A stretch of DNA of 64,000 nt from DATMER01 sp963741305 (GTDB taxonomy: Bacteria > Acidobacteriota > Thermoanaerobaculia > Multivoradales > UBA5704), in NCBI GenBank assembly GCA_963741305.1, contig CAVUHL010000003.1, forward strand, positions 7,254,001-7,318,000, written 5' to 3'. Positions within the stretch are counted from its first letter, which is position 1. Each line of letters begins with the position of its first letter. This document shows positions 33,182-43,093 of this stretch, piece by piece. The notes under the pieces are model-generated. The model saw only the letters and a list, made by a program, of their open reading frames with translations. It made no database searches and was not told the origin of the DNA. The translations under genes were made by a program, and so were the position numbers.

Positions 33182-36100
33182 ATGAGATACGGTCGGTACT
33201 CCCTGCCCGCAACTGGTCTTTTTCTTTGGACAGTTCTGGCCTGTGGCCAGTTATACGGCGACCCCGCTGGTGCCGATCCCAGAGTCGGTCTCGCGAAGTC
33301 ATTAGGCCCGTCCTCTCTCTATTTCATCGAGAACCACGGACAGATAGAGGGTCCGGCGCGCTACTACCTGCACGGGCGGGAGAGGATGGTCCTCGTTGAG
33401 GACGAGGGGCTCACCCTCATCCTTAAGCCGTCCTCCGAGGCAAAAAACGCCGCTTTCGCACTGCGGCTTGAATTCATTGACGCCAGACCCGACGCATTTC
33501 CTCGCAGCGAGGGAGCCAAAGGCCCCGTAATCAACCTCTTCACCGGCGGGCAGGAACATTGGCGCACGGGCCTCTCCACCTATTCGAACCTCGTGTACAC
33601 AGACCTGTGGCCCGGAATCGATCTGGCGCTGATCGGGGACACTCAGAGCATTAAATATGAGTTCCGGTTGAAGCCCGGAGCGGACCCTGATCAGATCCGC
33701 TTGCGTTATCGCGGCAGCGATTCCCTACGAGTCGAACCGTCCGGCGATCTCGCCGTTGACACTCCGCTCGGAACACTGCGCGATCAACAACCGTTCTCTT
33801 ACCAGGAGTTGGACGGGCGACGGACCGAAGTGAGCACGCAATACGTGCTTGCAACCCCCAAAGATGACATATTCGGGTTCAGCCTGGCTCGCTACGACCT
33901 CACAAAATCACTCATCATCGACCCAGCGATTTTGGTGTACGCCAGCTATCTTGGCGGCGCAGGCGAGGACCGCGCCTCCAGTGTTGCCGTTGACAAATTT
34001 GGCTCAGCCTACATTGCCGGATATACGACCTCGTCGGAGGCTTCATTCCCAACCGGAGACGGCTTCGATACTGACTATAACGGCGGCCTCGACGTGTTCG
34101 TCGCAAAGATGCAGCCTTCCGGAGCAGGACTGGAGTATGTCACCTATATAGGCGGGGGCGGCAACGATGTCAACAGCGGTATCGCGGTGGACAGCGCTGG
34201 ATGTGCCTACGTGGTTGGCTATACGAACAGTGGGGGGCAATTTCCAGTAGTTAATGGACCTAGCTTGAGCTATAAGGGCGGCGGCAATGATGTCTTCGTT
34301 TTGAAGCTCAATCCTTCCGGGACTGAACTGATCTACTCGGGATTCATCGGTGGGGGCGGCGATGATCGGGCACCCGCCCTCGCGCTCGACGACTCAGGCT
34401 ACACCTACGTCACCGGCTTGACGTTCTCAAGTCAAACCACTTTTCCGACCGGAACCGGGTTCGGATCGCTGCCCGGAGCCGATCAAACCCACAATGGCAG
34501 CGCCGATGTCTTCGCGGTGAAGGTTGATTCCGACGGCAGCAGACTGCTGTACGCAAGCTATATTGGAGGAAGCGACGCCGATGACAGCTATGCCATCGGC
34601 GTCGACGCGGCGGGCAACGCCTACGTAGGCGGCAACACCTATTCGGCCAAGACGACATTCCCCGACGGCGATGGGGTTGGTTCCATTCCCGGCCCGGACA
34701 CAACTCTTTCCGGAGGTAGCGACGCCTTTGTCGTCAAACTCAACGCTACGGGAACTTCATTCTCCTATGTTGCGTTCGTAGGCGGCGCCCTCGAAGACCG
34801 CTATGCACCCGGATTGACGGTCAGCCCGCAGGGAAGCGCCTGGATCGCGGGGAGGACGAAGTCTACGGAAGCCACCTTTCCGGACGGCGACGGCTTCGGT
34901 AGCATTCCCGGATTCGACAAGACCCATAATGGAGGATGGGATGCCTTCGTTGTCAAGATCAATGCTTCAGGCCTGGCCTTCGACTATGCGACCTACATTG
35001 GCGGTTCCGGCGATGATGAAGAAGGTGAGGACATTGCTGTAGACAGCTATGGAAATGTATATGTCACCGGCTGGACAAACTCGACGCAGTCTACATTCCC
35101 CGACGGGAATGGCTTCGGCGACATTCCAGGCCCGGATACCACGTACAATGGCGGTCCGCACGATGCCTTTGTGGTGAAGCTCAACGCCGCAGGAACCGAC
35201 CTCGTCTATGCCACCTATATAGGAGGATCTGGAGGCGGCTTCTATGATGAGCTCGGAACCAGCATTGCAGTGGATGGGAACAGGAATGCATACGTCACTG
35301 GCTACACAACCTCGGTAGTCGGCTTCCCGGGTGGAAGTGGCTTCGGGAATTTATCCGGCTTTGACAAGACCTACAATGGTGGGCTCGCCGATGCTTTCAT
35401 CGTAAAGATCTCTGCCGGAGCCCAGAAGCCTCCCTACTCCGCGGACGCGAATACCGTCGCCTACTGGAGGTTTGAGGAGGCGGCAGGTATCGCGGTAGCC
35501 GACGAGACCGGGAACAATCCCGGCGTGGCCCAAGGAGTCACGACCATCGTGCAGGGCAAGTACGGCAAGGCTCGAAGCTATGATCGCCAGGCCGGCGACC
35601 TTGTCATGGTTCCTGACAGTCCCACGCTCACGAACCTGTCGCAACTCACCCTGGAAGCTTGGGTGTTCCCCACCTCCTGTTCATTCTATCGAGAAGAGAT
35701 CGTCGGGAAGGGCGCTCAGATCGAGCCTTACAACTTCTACAACTTGGGCGTCTTCGGCTGCTCCGAGAACGACGGTACGCTCACTTTTCATTTCGAGGTG
35801 GTGAACCACTCCCAGGGCGCTAATACAGATGCCCTAGCGCAGTCGTCTATCCGCCATCCGATCAGGCAATGGTACTACGTAGCAGGGACCTACGACGGCC
35901 TCCGCGCCAAGCTTTACGTGAACGGTGTCCTTGAGGCGGTCAGCTCCGTTGTCCCTGCCCTAACCGTCACGACGAACGATCCTCTTTTCATCCACAATCA
36001 CAGATTCCAGAATGGGCAGTCTAACGGCGATATGGGCGGCATCATCGATGAGGTGCGCATCTCGAGAGTCGCCCGACCGCAGGGAGAGATCACACCCATC

Positions 36101-39100
36101 TATTCCGGCAGCCGCTTGGGCGGACTCAGCATCTTCCCCGCCTCGGCCCGGGTACCCCCAGGCGGACAGGTCACTCTGACGGCCAAGGGCTGCGCGTCCG
36201 ATTACGAGACCTACTCTTGGGCCCTTCTCCCCTCCTCCACCGGCGGCTCACTATCCAGCACATCCGGATCGAGCGTGACCTACACGGCCGGGCAATCGGC
36301 CGGAGACGCGGCCATCCAAGTCTCCGCCGACTGCGCAGCCGCGACGACCATGACCGTTCATGTGCAGCCAGGCCCTGCCCCCGAGGCTGTCGTGACGCTG
36401 AGCCCTCCGATCACACAGGGGGAGGGTACAGTTACTGTGACGGCAGAATTCTCCGAGCCGGTCACGATCGCAATGTTTTGCTCCGACTCGCTAAGTACCT
36501 GCCCGGGTATGCAGGAGGTGGCTTCGAGCGGAGGGACGAAGTGGGCCTATGCTCTAGAGGTTGCGCCTACGCCCGGTGGGCTCGGCTTTGGCACACACCG
36601 GATCACTGCCCGCGGCCAGAGCTCAGCTGGAAATTGGGGACCCCACAGCGAGCAGAAGGAACTGAGGGTGACACGGACGAAGGTCGTTGTGTTGCTTCTC
36701 AACGGCTATAATCCCTGGATCGTTGGGCCTCACCCTGATCAATGGTGGGACTGGACAGGCAATCCGCCGATTGCTTGCAGGATTGCCCAGGATATCTTTG
36801 GTGAAAGCCCGGAGGACTGCATCAGGCCTGCCCAGCCTAAGAAAGAGTCAAACTGTACCGCCGACGGCAACCCGAAACAAGTATGTGTGGTGAACACCCT
36901 CGATGGGCGGGCAAGCATCGATGTCTCCCGCATCAAGATATGCGGCCTCATGCCAGGATGTCCCTTCAGTGTTTGGGTTCCGGACAACCTTACGCTCTTG
37001 CAGAGATTCATCGATGGCATACCTTGGATTAAAGAGGCAGAGCAGCTCATTTTGATCGGTCACAGCTATGGCGGTCAGATCGCGCGCGCCTATGCGACTT
37101 CACATCCCGGGCGAGTGAAGGCGGTTATAACCATTGATACACCGCACGAGGGCTTGGAGGACTGGAAGACAAAAACAAAGGCGTTCATCAACTTCGGTGA
37201 CTCAAGCCTTCTCGCTAAAGCGTATCTCTGCCCATGCGCCAACAATTATGACGACGCCCTTGCTTTCTTTGAGCCGGGGAGCAATAGCCTGACGAGATTG
37301 AACGGGAGTTACTTGCTCAGCCAAGCACCTGAAACTCTGTTTTACCCGATCGCCAGTCAGATAAGAACGCGAATTGTGGGGGTCCTTTCCCCCGAGGATC
37401 TGAAGAGTTCCTTCGGGAGCCCAATCGGCACAGTACCCGACCTATCTGTTCGCTTCCCTGTATACAAGCACGATGACATTGTACCCGTGGCAAGCCAATT
37501 GGGCGGGGATGCTCTCGGCAGTGCTCCCCAGGTAAAGCCGAAGACCTACACAGCAGATCGAGTGCCGGCAATATCTCTTGGGCACATCACCCATTTCTTA
37601 GATTTTCTTCACAATGCAGTGATCGGAAATAAGAAGGTTTGGGAGGATCTCTATACGCAGGCTATCGGGCCAACGCTTCGGGAAATCCTCGAATTACCAC
37701 AAAGCGCGCAAGCGCAGAGCTCAGCGGCGTCCGCCAGTGCGACATCAGCCGTGGGCGCCGCCGTGATCAGACCGCATCGTCTTGTCGCGCAGGGAAGCGG
37801 CCGTTTCACACCGGCAATGACCAGCAGATCGTTCGTGCTGCCGGTCGAAACGAGCACCGACCTCACCGTCAGCGTCCAGGCCCAGGGCACCAATCCATTC
37901 TTGGTGCTGAGCGATCCAATGGGGCAACAAATCTCCTCTATCGCTGCCGATGGCCGTACCATTCTCTACTCCTCCGGATCGCTCGACGGACAGGTAACGC
38001 AGACGCTCGTGATTCGCAAGCCGGCCGCCGGGAGTTGGACACTCGCCATCCAGGTCCCGGACTCGGGCAACGGGCCGAACCTTCCGGCACCGGGAGCCGA
38101 CTGGGAGGCTGCGGTGGCAGTGCGGTCGCCGATCGCCCTCACGCTCTCGCTGCCCGAACTCTCCTACCTCGTGGGTGACTCTCTCGATCTTACAGTTGTC
38201 ATCCAGAATGACGATGCCGGGCTGGCGGGGCTTACCGTCTCGGCTGTCATCACGCCCGACGACGGCAGCGTTCCTATTGCGCTCACTCTTCACGACGATG
38301 GTGCGCACACAGACGGGGGCGCAGGGGATGGTGTCTACGCAAACAGCACCGCAGCGGGCGATTGGACCGGCGCGGATATCCTCGTCACGGCCTCCGGCAC
38401 TTCGCCCCTGGGTCCGTTCCAGCGCCAGGGAAGCGCCCACATTACGATCGATACGGAACAGGCCACGATTCACGGTCCGTTCGTGGAGACGGCCACGGAC
38501 GACGATGAGAATGGACGGTACGATTCTCTCGGTTGGAGCTTTCCGGTCCAGGTTACGGAGGAGGGCAGCTATTCAGTGGTAGCCAGCCTTGCTTCGGCGG
38601 ACGGCACGGTGGTTTCGCGCACCAGCTCGTCTTTTTCCGCCACGGAGTCCGGCGATGTCCAGACATCGCTCGTGTTCCCCGGGCGGGAGATCTATCGGAG
38701 CAGGCGATCAGGCCCCTACACCCTCACCCACGCCCGGGTATTCTTCGCTGCCGCCAACGGCGAACACCTCATCGCGCGGGGCGATCAGCTCGCGACGAGC
38801 AACGGTCCCTATTGGAGCTGGCTGAACTTCGAGCGCGAGGAGAGCCCGAGCCTGGCATGGCTCTTCCCCAGAATCGAACAGGCGACCTCGAGCGACAGCG
38901 TCAACCTGCAGTGGCAGGTGCAGGATGGCAACGGCGCAACCACTGTCGACCTTTACTACGACACGACCGGCGAAGGTTTCGAAGGCACGGCCATCGTCAC
39001 CGGGCTCGAAGCGGTCAACGGATCGATGAACCACACTTGGGACATCAGCACGCTCCCCGAAGGGATTTATTTCATTTATACCCGCCTCCGCAACGGTGAC

Positions 39101-40513
39101 CATTCGAACGCCGTCTACGGCGGCAGCATCGCGAGGCTCATCGATACTGACGGCGACGGCATGACGGATTCCTGGGAGACCGCTCACGGGCTCAACGCGA
39201 ACGATCCTTCCGATACCTTGCTTGATCCGGATGGCGACGGCCTCGCCAACCTAGACGAGTCCTCGAGCGGGACCGACCCGCAGGCGGCGGACACGGATGG
39301 CGGCGGTGAGAGCGACCGCTCGGAATTGATCAATGGCCGCGATCCGGCAGCTCCCTTCGACGACGTGGCCGGGATCTCGCTCCTGAGCGTCACTCCCGGG
39401 AGGGGTGACAGCCGCGGCGGTGACACCGTGCTGGTGACCGGCAGCGGCTTCCTGAGCGGCGCGGCCGTGAGCTTTGGCGGGACGCCGGCCGCGAGCGCCA
39501 CGTTCGTCAACAGTACCCGGCTGGTGGTCGTGACGCCCGCGCACGCGCTCGGAGCGGTCGCCGTAATGGTTTCGAATCCGGGCAGCTCCGGCAGCGCCAG
39601 CCAGGGGAATGCTTTCGAGTTCCTCTGCGAGCTCGTCGAGCCGCCGGTCGCCTTCAGCAATGCCGGCAGCTCGCCTATCTGCCCGGGCCAGGATCTGCTC
39701 CTCGGGGCGTCGGCCCTTTTCGGCGCAACCTTCTCCTGGACGGGACCCAATGGATTTACGTCGAACCTCCAGAACCCGACGATCAGCCAGGCAGGCTCGG
39801 CGGCCGGCGGGGTCTATACGGTGATGATGCAGGTCGGAAGCTGCAGCCTTCAGGCAACGACTACGGCCACGGTACGCACCCTGCCTACGGCCGTCGTGAG
39901 CGGCGACAAGCTTATCTGTCCGGAGAGCAGCCATTCCATTCAGACGGCTCTCACCGGAGAGCCGCCCTGGATACTGGCATGGTCCGACGGGTTCACCCAG
40001 TCCGGCGTCATGACCAATCCTGCGACGCGATCCGTGAGCCCTACCACGGACACTTCCTATTCCATCACGTCGATGTCGGACGCCTACTGCCCAGGCGTGG
40101 CTTCGGGAGAGGCCACGCTCACTATCGATGGTAACTGCACGGCATTCCACACCGTTCCCCCCTGTCGAGTCATAGACACTCGCGGTCCCAATGGAGACTA
40201 CGGAGGTCCAGCGCTCAGCGGAGGAACGACTCGAGTCTTCACGCTTGGTGGCCAGTGCGGCGTTCCGGCTACTGCCAAAGCCGTGTCTTTGAACGTCACG
40301 GTAACCGGCGCCACCTTGCCTGGGCACCTGAGGTTTTATCCAGGAGGAGGCACGCTGCCGGTAGCTACCACTATCAACTTCGCGGCGGGTCAATCACGCG
40401 CCAATAACGCGATCGCCCGACTTGGTGTCGGTACCATGCTCGCGATCTACGCCGGACAGTCATTGGGTGGCACGGTCCAAGTGATCGTCGATGTCAATGG
40501 TTACTTCGAGTAA
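33182..40513 (+). CDS. Giant secreted multidomain protein (SBBP, LamG, lipase-like, TSP3, IPT/TIG)
   Basis: 2,443 residues. ATG 33182 has GGAGG 7 bases upstream and gives a signal peptide. Domains in order: an SBBP-associated N-terminal domain (about 25-240, 'FIENHGQIEG'); about eight SBBP repeats (about 250-745, 'YIGGSGDDE..IAVDSYGNVYVTG'); a LamG-like lectin fold (about 760-965); two Ig-like domains; an alpha/beta-hydrolase insert with 'LIGHSYGGQIARAYA' (serine near 1293) and 'TIDTPHEG'; several beta domains; calcium-type TSP3 repeats ('DTDGDGMTDSWE', about 1990-2055); an IPT/TIG domain (about 2065-2145); PKD-like modules; and a terminal domain (about 2320-2443) with 'CRVIDTRGPNG' and 'VDVNGYFE'. 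Probably an adhesin or surface lipase. GC is visibly lower than in neighbouring core genes. Confidence 0.88.
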   Translation: MRYGRYSLPATGLFLWTVLACGQLYGDPAGADPRVGLAKSLGPSSLYFIENHGQIEGPARYYLHGRERMVLVEDEGLTLILKPSSEAKNAAFALRLEFIDARPDAFPRSEGAKGPVINLFTGGQEHWRTGLSTYSNLVYTDLWPGIDLALIGDTQSIKYEFRLKPGADPDQIRLRYRGSDSLRVEPSGDLAVDTPLGTLRDQQPFSYQELDGRRTEVSTQYVLATPKDDIFGFSLARYDLTKSLIIDPAILVYASYLGGAGEDRASSVAVDKFGSAYIAGYTTSSEASFPTGDGFDTDYNGGLDVFVAKMQPSGAGLEYVTYIGGGGNDVNSGIAVDSAGCAYVVGYTNSGGQFPVVNGPSLSYKGGGNDVFVLKLNPSGTELIYSGFIGGGGDDRAPALALDDSGYTYVTGLTFSSQTTFPTGTGFGSLPGADQTHNGSADVFAVKVDSDGSRLLYASYIGGSDADDSYAIGVDAAGNAYVGGNTYSAKTTFPDGDGVGSIPGPDTTLSGGSDAFVVKLNATGTSFSYVAFVGGALEDRYAPGLTVSPQGSAWIAGRTKSTEATFPDGDGFGSIPGFDKTHNGGWDAFVVKINASGLAFDYATYIGGSGDDEEGEDIAVDSYGNVYVTGWTNSTQSTFPDGNGFGDIPGPDTTYNGGPHDAFVVKLNAAGTDLVYATYIGGSGGGFYDELGTSIAVDGNRNAYVTGYTTSVVGFPGGSGFGNLSGFDKTYNGGLADAFIVKISAGAQKPPYSADANTVAYWRFEEAAGIAVADETGNNPGVAQGVTTIVQGKYGKARSYDRQAGDLVMVPDSPTLTNLSQLTLEAWVFPTSCSFYREEIVGKGAQIEPYNFYNLGVFGCSENDGTLTFHFEVVNHSQGANTDALAQSSIRHPIRQWYYVAGTYDGLRAKLYVNGVLEAVSSVVPALTVTTNDPLFIHNHRFQNGQSNGDMGGIIDEVRISRVARPQGEITPIYSGSRLGGLSIFPASARVPPGGQVTLTAKGCASDYETYSWALLPSSTGGSLSSTSGSSVTYTAGQSAGDAAIQVSADCAAATTMTVHVQPGPAPEAVVTLSPPITQGEGTVTVTAEFSEPVTIAMFCSDSLSTCPGMQEVASSGGTKWAYALEVAPTPGGLGFGTHRITARGQSSAGNWGPHSEQKELRVTRTKVVVLLLNGYNPWIVGPHPDQWWDWTGNPPIACRIAQDIFGESPEDCIRPAQPKKESNCTADGNPKQVCVVNTLDGRASIDVSRIKICGLMPGCPFSVWVPDNLTLLQRFIDGIPWIKEAEQLILIGHSYGGQIARAYATSHPGRVKAVITIDTPHEGLEDWKTKTKAFINFGDSSLLAKAYLCPCANNYDDALAFFEPGSNSLTRLNGSYLLSQAPETLFYPIASQIRTRIVGVLSPEDLKSSFGSPIGTVPDLSVRFPVYKHDDIVPVASQLGGDALGSAPQVKPKTYTADRVPAISLGHITHFLDFLHNAVIGNKKVWEDLYTQAIGPTLREILELPQSAQAQSSAASASATSAVGAAVIRPHRLVAQGSGRFTPAMTSRSFVLPVETSTDLTVSVQAQGTNPFLVLSDPMGQQISSIAADGRTILYSSGSLDGQVTQTLVIRKPAAGSWTLAIQVPDSGNGPNLPAPGADWEAAVAVRSPIALTLSLPELSYLVGDSLDLTVVIQNDDAGLAGLTVSAVITPDDGSVPIALTLHDDGAHTDGGAGDGVYANSTAAGDWTGADILVTASGTSPLGPFQRQGSAHITIDTEQATIHGPFVETATDDDENGRYDSLGWSFPVQVTEEGSYSVVASLASADGTVVSRTSSSFSATESGDVQTSLVFPGREIYRSRRSGPYTLTHARVFFAAANGEHLIARGDQLATSNGPYWSWLNFEREESPSLAWLFPRIEQATSSDSVNLQWQVQDGNGATTVDLYYDTTGEGFEGTAIVTGLEAVNGSMNHTWDISTLPEGIYFIYTRLRNGDHSNAVYGGSIARLIDTDGDGMTDSWETAHGLNANDPSDTLLDPDGDGLANLDESSSGTDPQAADTDGGGESDRSELINGRDPAAPFDDVAGISLLSVTPGRGDSRGGDTVLVTGSGFLSGAAVSFGGTPAASATFVNSTRLVVVTPAHALGAVAVMVSNPGSSGSASQGNAFEFLCELVEPPVAFSNAGSSPICPGQDLLLGASALFGATFSWTGPNGFTSNLQNPTISQAGSAAGGVYTVMMQVGSCSLQATTTATVRTLPTAVVSGDKLICPESSHSIQTALTGEPPWILAWSDGFTQSGVMTNPATRSVSPTTDTSYSITSMSDAYCPGVASGEATLTIDGNCTAFHTVPPCRVIDTRGPNGDYGGPALSGGTTRVFTLGGQCGVPATAKAVSLNVTVTGATLPGHLRFYPGGGTLPVATTINFAAGQSRANNAIARLGVGTMLAIYAGQSLGGTVQVIVDVNGYFE

Positions 40514-40591
40514 CGCGGGCGACGGCGTTTGTGGCAAGCGCATTATCTCCCCAGTACGAGTGGCATACTGCTCGTTCTAATCCCGAAGTGC

Positions 40592-42967
40592 TCAGAAGCT
40601 CGTCCCAATACTGAACTTGAACTCCTCGAAGTCATCCTGCGGCTGCGGATCGAGGTTCTCGGCGTAGATGAAGCGGAGCGGTGCGCCGAACATCGGCAGC
40701 AGGACGCGCAACTCGATTCCGGCCGTGGTGCGAAGGTCCGCCAGATCGAACGGCTGGCCTTCTCCGAAGACGTTGCCCGCGTCGGCGAACAGCAGCAGGC
40801 GGAAGGGCCCGCCGAGCAGGAAGTGATACTCCAGGTTGAGGTGAACGAAGCTGTCGCCGCCGAGGACGGCTCCGGTTGTATCGCGTCGCGGATTTCCTTC
40901 TGAATCGCGCAGGTAAAGCGAGCGGCGCTTGTGGCCGCGGACGCTGTCTTCGCCGCCAAGGAAGTAACGCTCGAGGGCCGGGATGCCGCCTTCTTCGAAT
41001 TCGTCGATCAGGCCTCCCTTTGCGTTGAACGCCAGCACGGAGCGGACAGTCGAGCCTTTGACCGGTTGGAAGATGCTGAACGACGCCTCCGGACGAAGGA
41101 ACTGGTTGTCCCCTCCCAGGAAACCGCCCGCGTACTCCACCCCCAGGGACAGTCTCTTGCCGCGGCTCGGCAGGAAGGGATTGTCCCGGCTGTCGAAAAC
41201 GTACATTGGCCGCAAGGAGGAATTGTCGATGAACGCCGGAAGCGTCACGATCGTGTCGTCGGCCAGGAGGACGTTGTACTTGTCGTCGTAGCGGGAGCGC
41301 TGGTAGCTGAGGCTCGCGGATTGGAAGAGCTGGAAGTTGCGCCCATAGGTGAGCACTGCGCCCTGGCTGTCCCGTGAGTAGTAATTCAGATCGGTGGGGA
41401 GCCCGTATTTGTACGCCTGGTCGTAGATGTTGACAGCGATGCTCTGGGGACGGTCGAGAAACCAGGGGACGGAATAGGAGAGGTTCAACGAATCGCTCCG
41501 CTCGCCGGACTGGAACGAGGCGCCGAGGTGCTCGCCGCGTCCGAGGAAATTCTTGGTGTTGACTCCGAACTGGCCGAAGACGCCGTCCGGCTGGCTCCAG
41601 CCGCCGCCAAATTGCAACTCGGTTCGGTCCGACTCGTCGCCCTGGAAGAGGATGTTGACCACCTTTTTTTCCGAGTCGGTGTCGATTGCGACCGGATCGT
41701 CCTCCTTCAGCTTGAAGTAGCCGAGCTGGTTGACCTTGAGGACGCTGTTGCGCAGGGCCGTTAGATTCATCAGGCCGCCTTCGTAGAGGCGCAGCTCGCG
41801 GCGCAGAACTTTGTCGTTGGTGAGGTCGTTGCCCTCGAACTCGATGCGGCCCACCTTGAACTGCTCGCCTTCCTGAACGTGTACTACCAGGTCCGCAATG
41901 TTGCCTTCTCGCTCGATGAGCTCCCGCTCGACTCCGGCGAAGATGTAGCCCGTATCGTGAAAGGTGTCGGCGATCTTCTTGACGGCGGCGTCGATCATCT
42001 TGGAGCGCAGCCAGCTGCCGGTCTCCTGGGTGAACGCCCGCATCAGCAGTTGGTCGGAATGGATCTGGTTGCCTTCGATCGTCACCTGGCCGAACTTCCA
42101 ACGTTCACCCTCTTCGATCGGAACGGTGATGGACAGGCGGCGCTTCGGGTCCAGCTCGATTCTTGGATCGCCGATGACCGCGTTCTTGTAACCGGCGGCG
42201 CGATAGAGGTCGCGGAGCTTGTCGAGGTCTTCCTGGAGCTTGCCCGGGTCGTAGATGTCCTTCTTGACGATGCGGGTGATGAGGCCGGTCTCCTTGGTCT
42301 TCTTCATCGTCAGCCGCAGCCGCAGATCGTTGTAGACCTCGTTGCCTTCGAAAGCGATGTCGGAGATGCGGACGCGGTTGCCTTCGTCCACGGTGAAGGC
42401 CACTTTCTTTTCGTTGGGGCCGACGTCCTCGACGGCGTACTGAGCGGCGGCGAAACGATAGCCTTTCTCTCCGTACATCTCCTCGATCAGCGTCTTGATC
42501 CGCTGCAGGTCTCCGAGGGAGAGGGGCTCGCCTTCCCTCACCCGGATGCGCCGGCTGCTCATCTTGTCCTGCAAGTCGGTGGTGGTGATTCGCTTCAAGC
42601 CCGCGTAGTCGATCGAGTGCACGATGGGACGCTCCGAGATCGTGATCCGCAGACGGACCCCCTTCGGCGTGGGGAAGCTCTCGACCTCGACGTCGTCCAC
42701 CAGGTTGCGTGCCCAGAGCTCCTTGATGTGGCGGTTGAGGGCCTCTTCGTCCAGCGGTTGGCCCTGCTCGAGCCCGAGGTAGTGGAGAAGCGTTTCCTCG
42801 GAGAGGGTCTTCAGCCCCCGGATCTCGATGGATTCGATACTCTGGACTGGAGAGCTGCTGGCCATGAGCAAGGGCAAAAGCGAGGGAAGAAGCAGTGCGA
42901 TGAGAGCGGACATGGCCGTGAGCCAAGGCACGCCCCGTGCCGCTGCCGGATTCCAAGGGTAAGTCAT
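40592..42967 (-). CDS. bamA: Outer-membrane protein assembly factor BamA
   Basis: 791 residues (ATG 42967; ATG 42916 would also leave a signal peptide). After the signal come five POTRA domains (about residues 42-430), with strand-helix patterns such as 'IESIEIRGLKTLSEETL', 'VRISDIAFEGNEVY' and 'FKVGRIEFEGNDL'. A C-terminal Omp85 barrel follows with 'YFLGGEDSVRGHKRRSLYL' (the VRG loop) and the terminal 'FKFSIGTSF' insertion signal. It folds and inserts barrel proteins. The size and five POTRAs fit BamA rather than TamA. It stands alone, divergent from hflK, and the envelope proteins it would serve include the barrel fusion at 21853. Confidence 0.92.
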   Translation of the reverse strand: MTYPWNPAAARGVPWLTAMSALIALLLPSLLPLLMASSSPVQSIESIEIRGLKTLSEETLLHYLGLEQGQPLDEEALNRHIKELWARNLVDDVEVESFPTPKGVRLRITISERPIVHSIDYAGLKRITTTDLQDKMSSRRIRVREGEPLSLGDLQRIKTLIEEMYGEKGYRFAAAQYAVEDVGPNEKKVAFTVDEGNRVRISDIAFEGNEVYNDLRLRLTMKKTKETGLITRIVKKDIYDPGKLQEDLDKLRDLYRAAGYKNAVIGDPRIELDPKRRLSITVPIEEGERWKFGQVTIEGNQIHSDQLLMRAFTQETGSWLRSKMIDAAVKKIADTFHDTGYIFAGVERELIEREGNIADLVVHVQEGEQFKVGRIEFEGNDLTNDKVLRRELRLYEGGLMNLTALRNSVLKVNQLGYFKLKEDDPVAIDTDSEKKVVNILFQGDESDRTELQFGGGWSQPDGVFGQFGVNTKNFLGRGEHLGASFQSGERSDSLNLSYSVPWFLDRPQSIAVNIYDQAYKYGLPTDLNYYSRDSQGAVLTYGRNFQLFQSASLSYQRSRYDDKYNVLLADDTIVTLPAFIDNSSLRPMYVFDSRDNPFLPSRGKRLSLGVEYAGGFLGGDNQFLRPEASFSIFQPVKGSTVRSVLAFNAKGGLIDEFEEGGIPALERYFLGGEDSVRGHKRRSLYLRDSEGNPRRDTTGAVLGGDSFVHLNLEYHFLLGGPFRLLLFADAGNVFGEGQPFDLADLRTTAGIELRVLLPMFGAPLRFIYAENLDPQPQDDFEEFKFSIGTSF

Positions 42968-43093
42968 TCAAGAAAGGAGGTTTATGTCCTCGGTCGCGCG
43001 CTCGGGAGTGGGCCGCGAGTGTCGAGAAAATCGGACACATGTATGGGTCTGCTAGTATTCCGGCGACCCTCTTGCAGGGAAGGAGCAACTCTC

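Noticed and set aside
39588..39600. GGTTTCGAATCC-like tRNA T-loop match
   Set aside because: It lies in the coding frame of the giant protein (IPT/TIG domain) and there is no acceptor or anticodon stem around it.
41879..43093. N-terminal extension of hflK by 405 codons
   Set aside because: It lies antisense to bamA. The normal HflK start with its membrane helix and ribosome site is at 43094.
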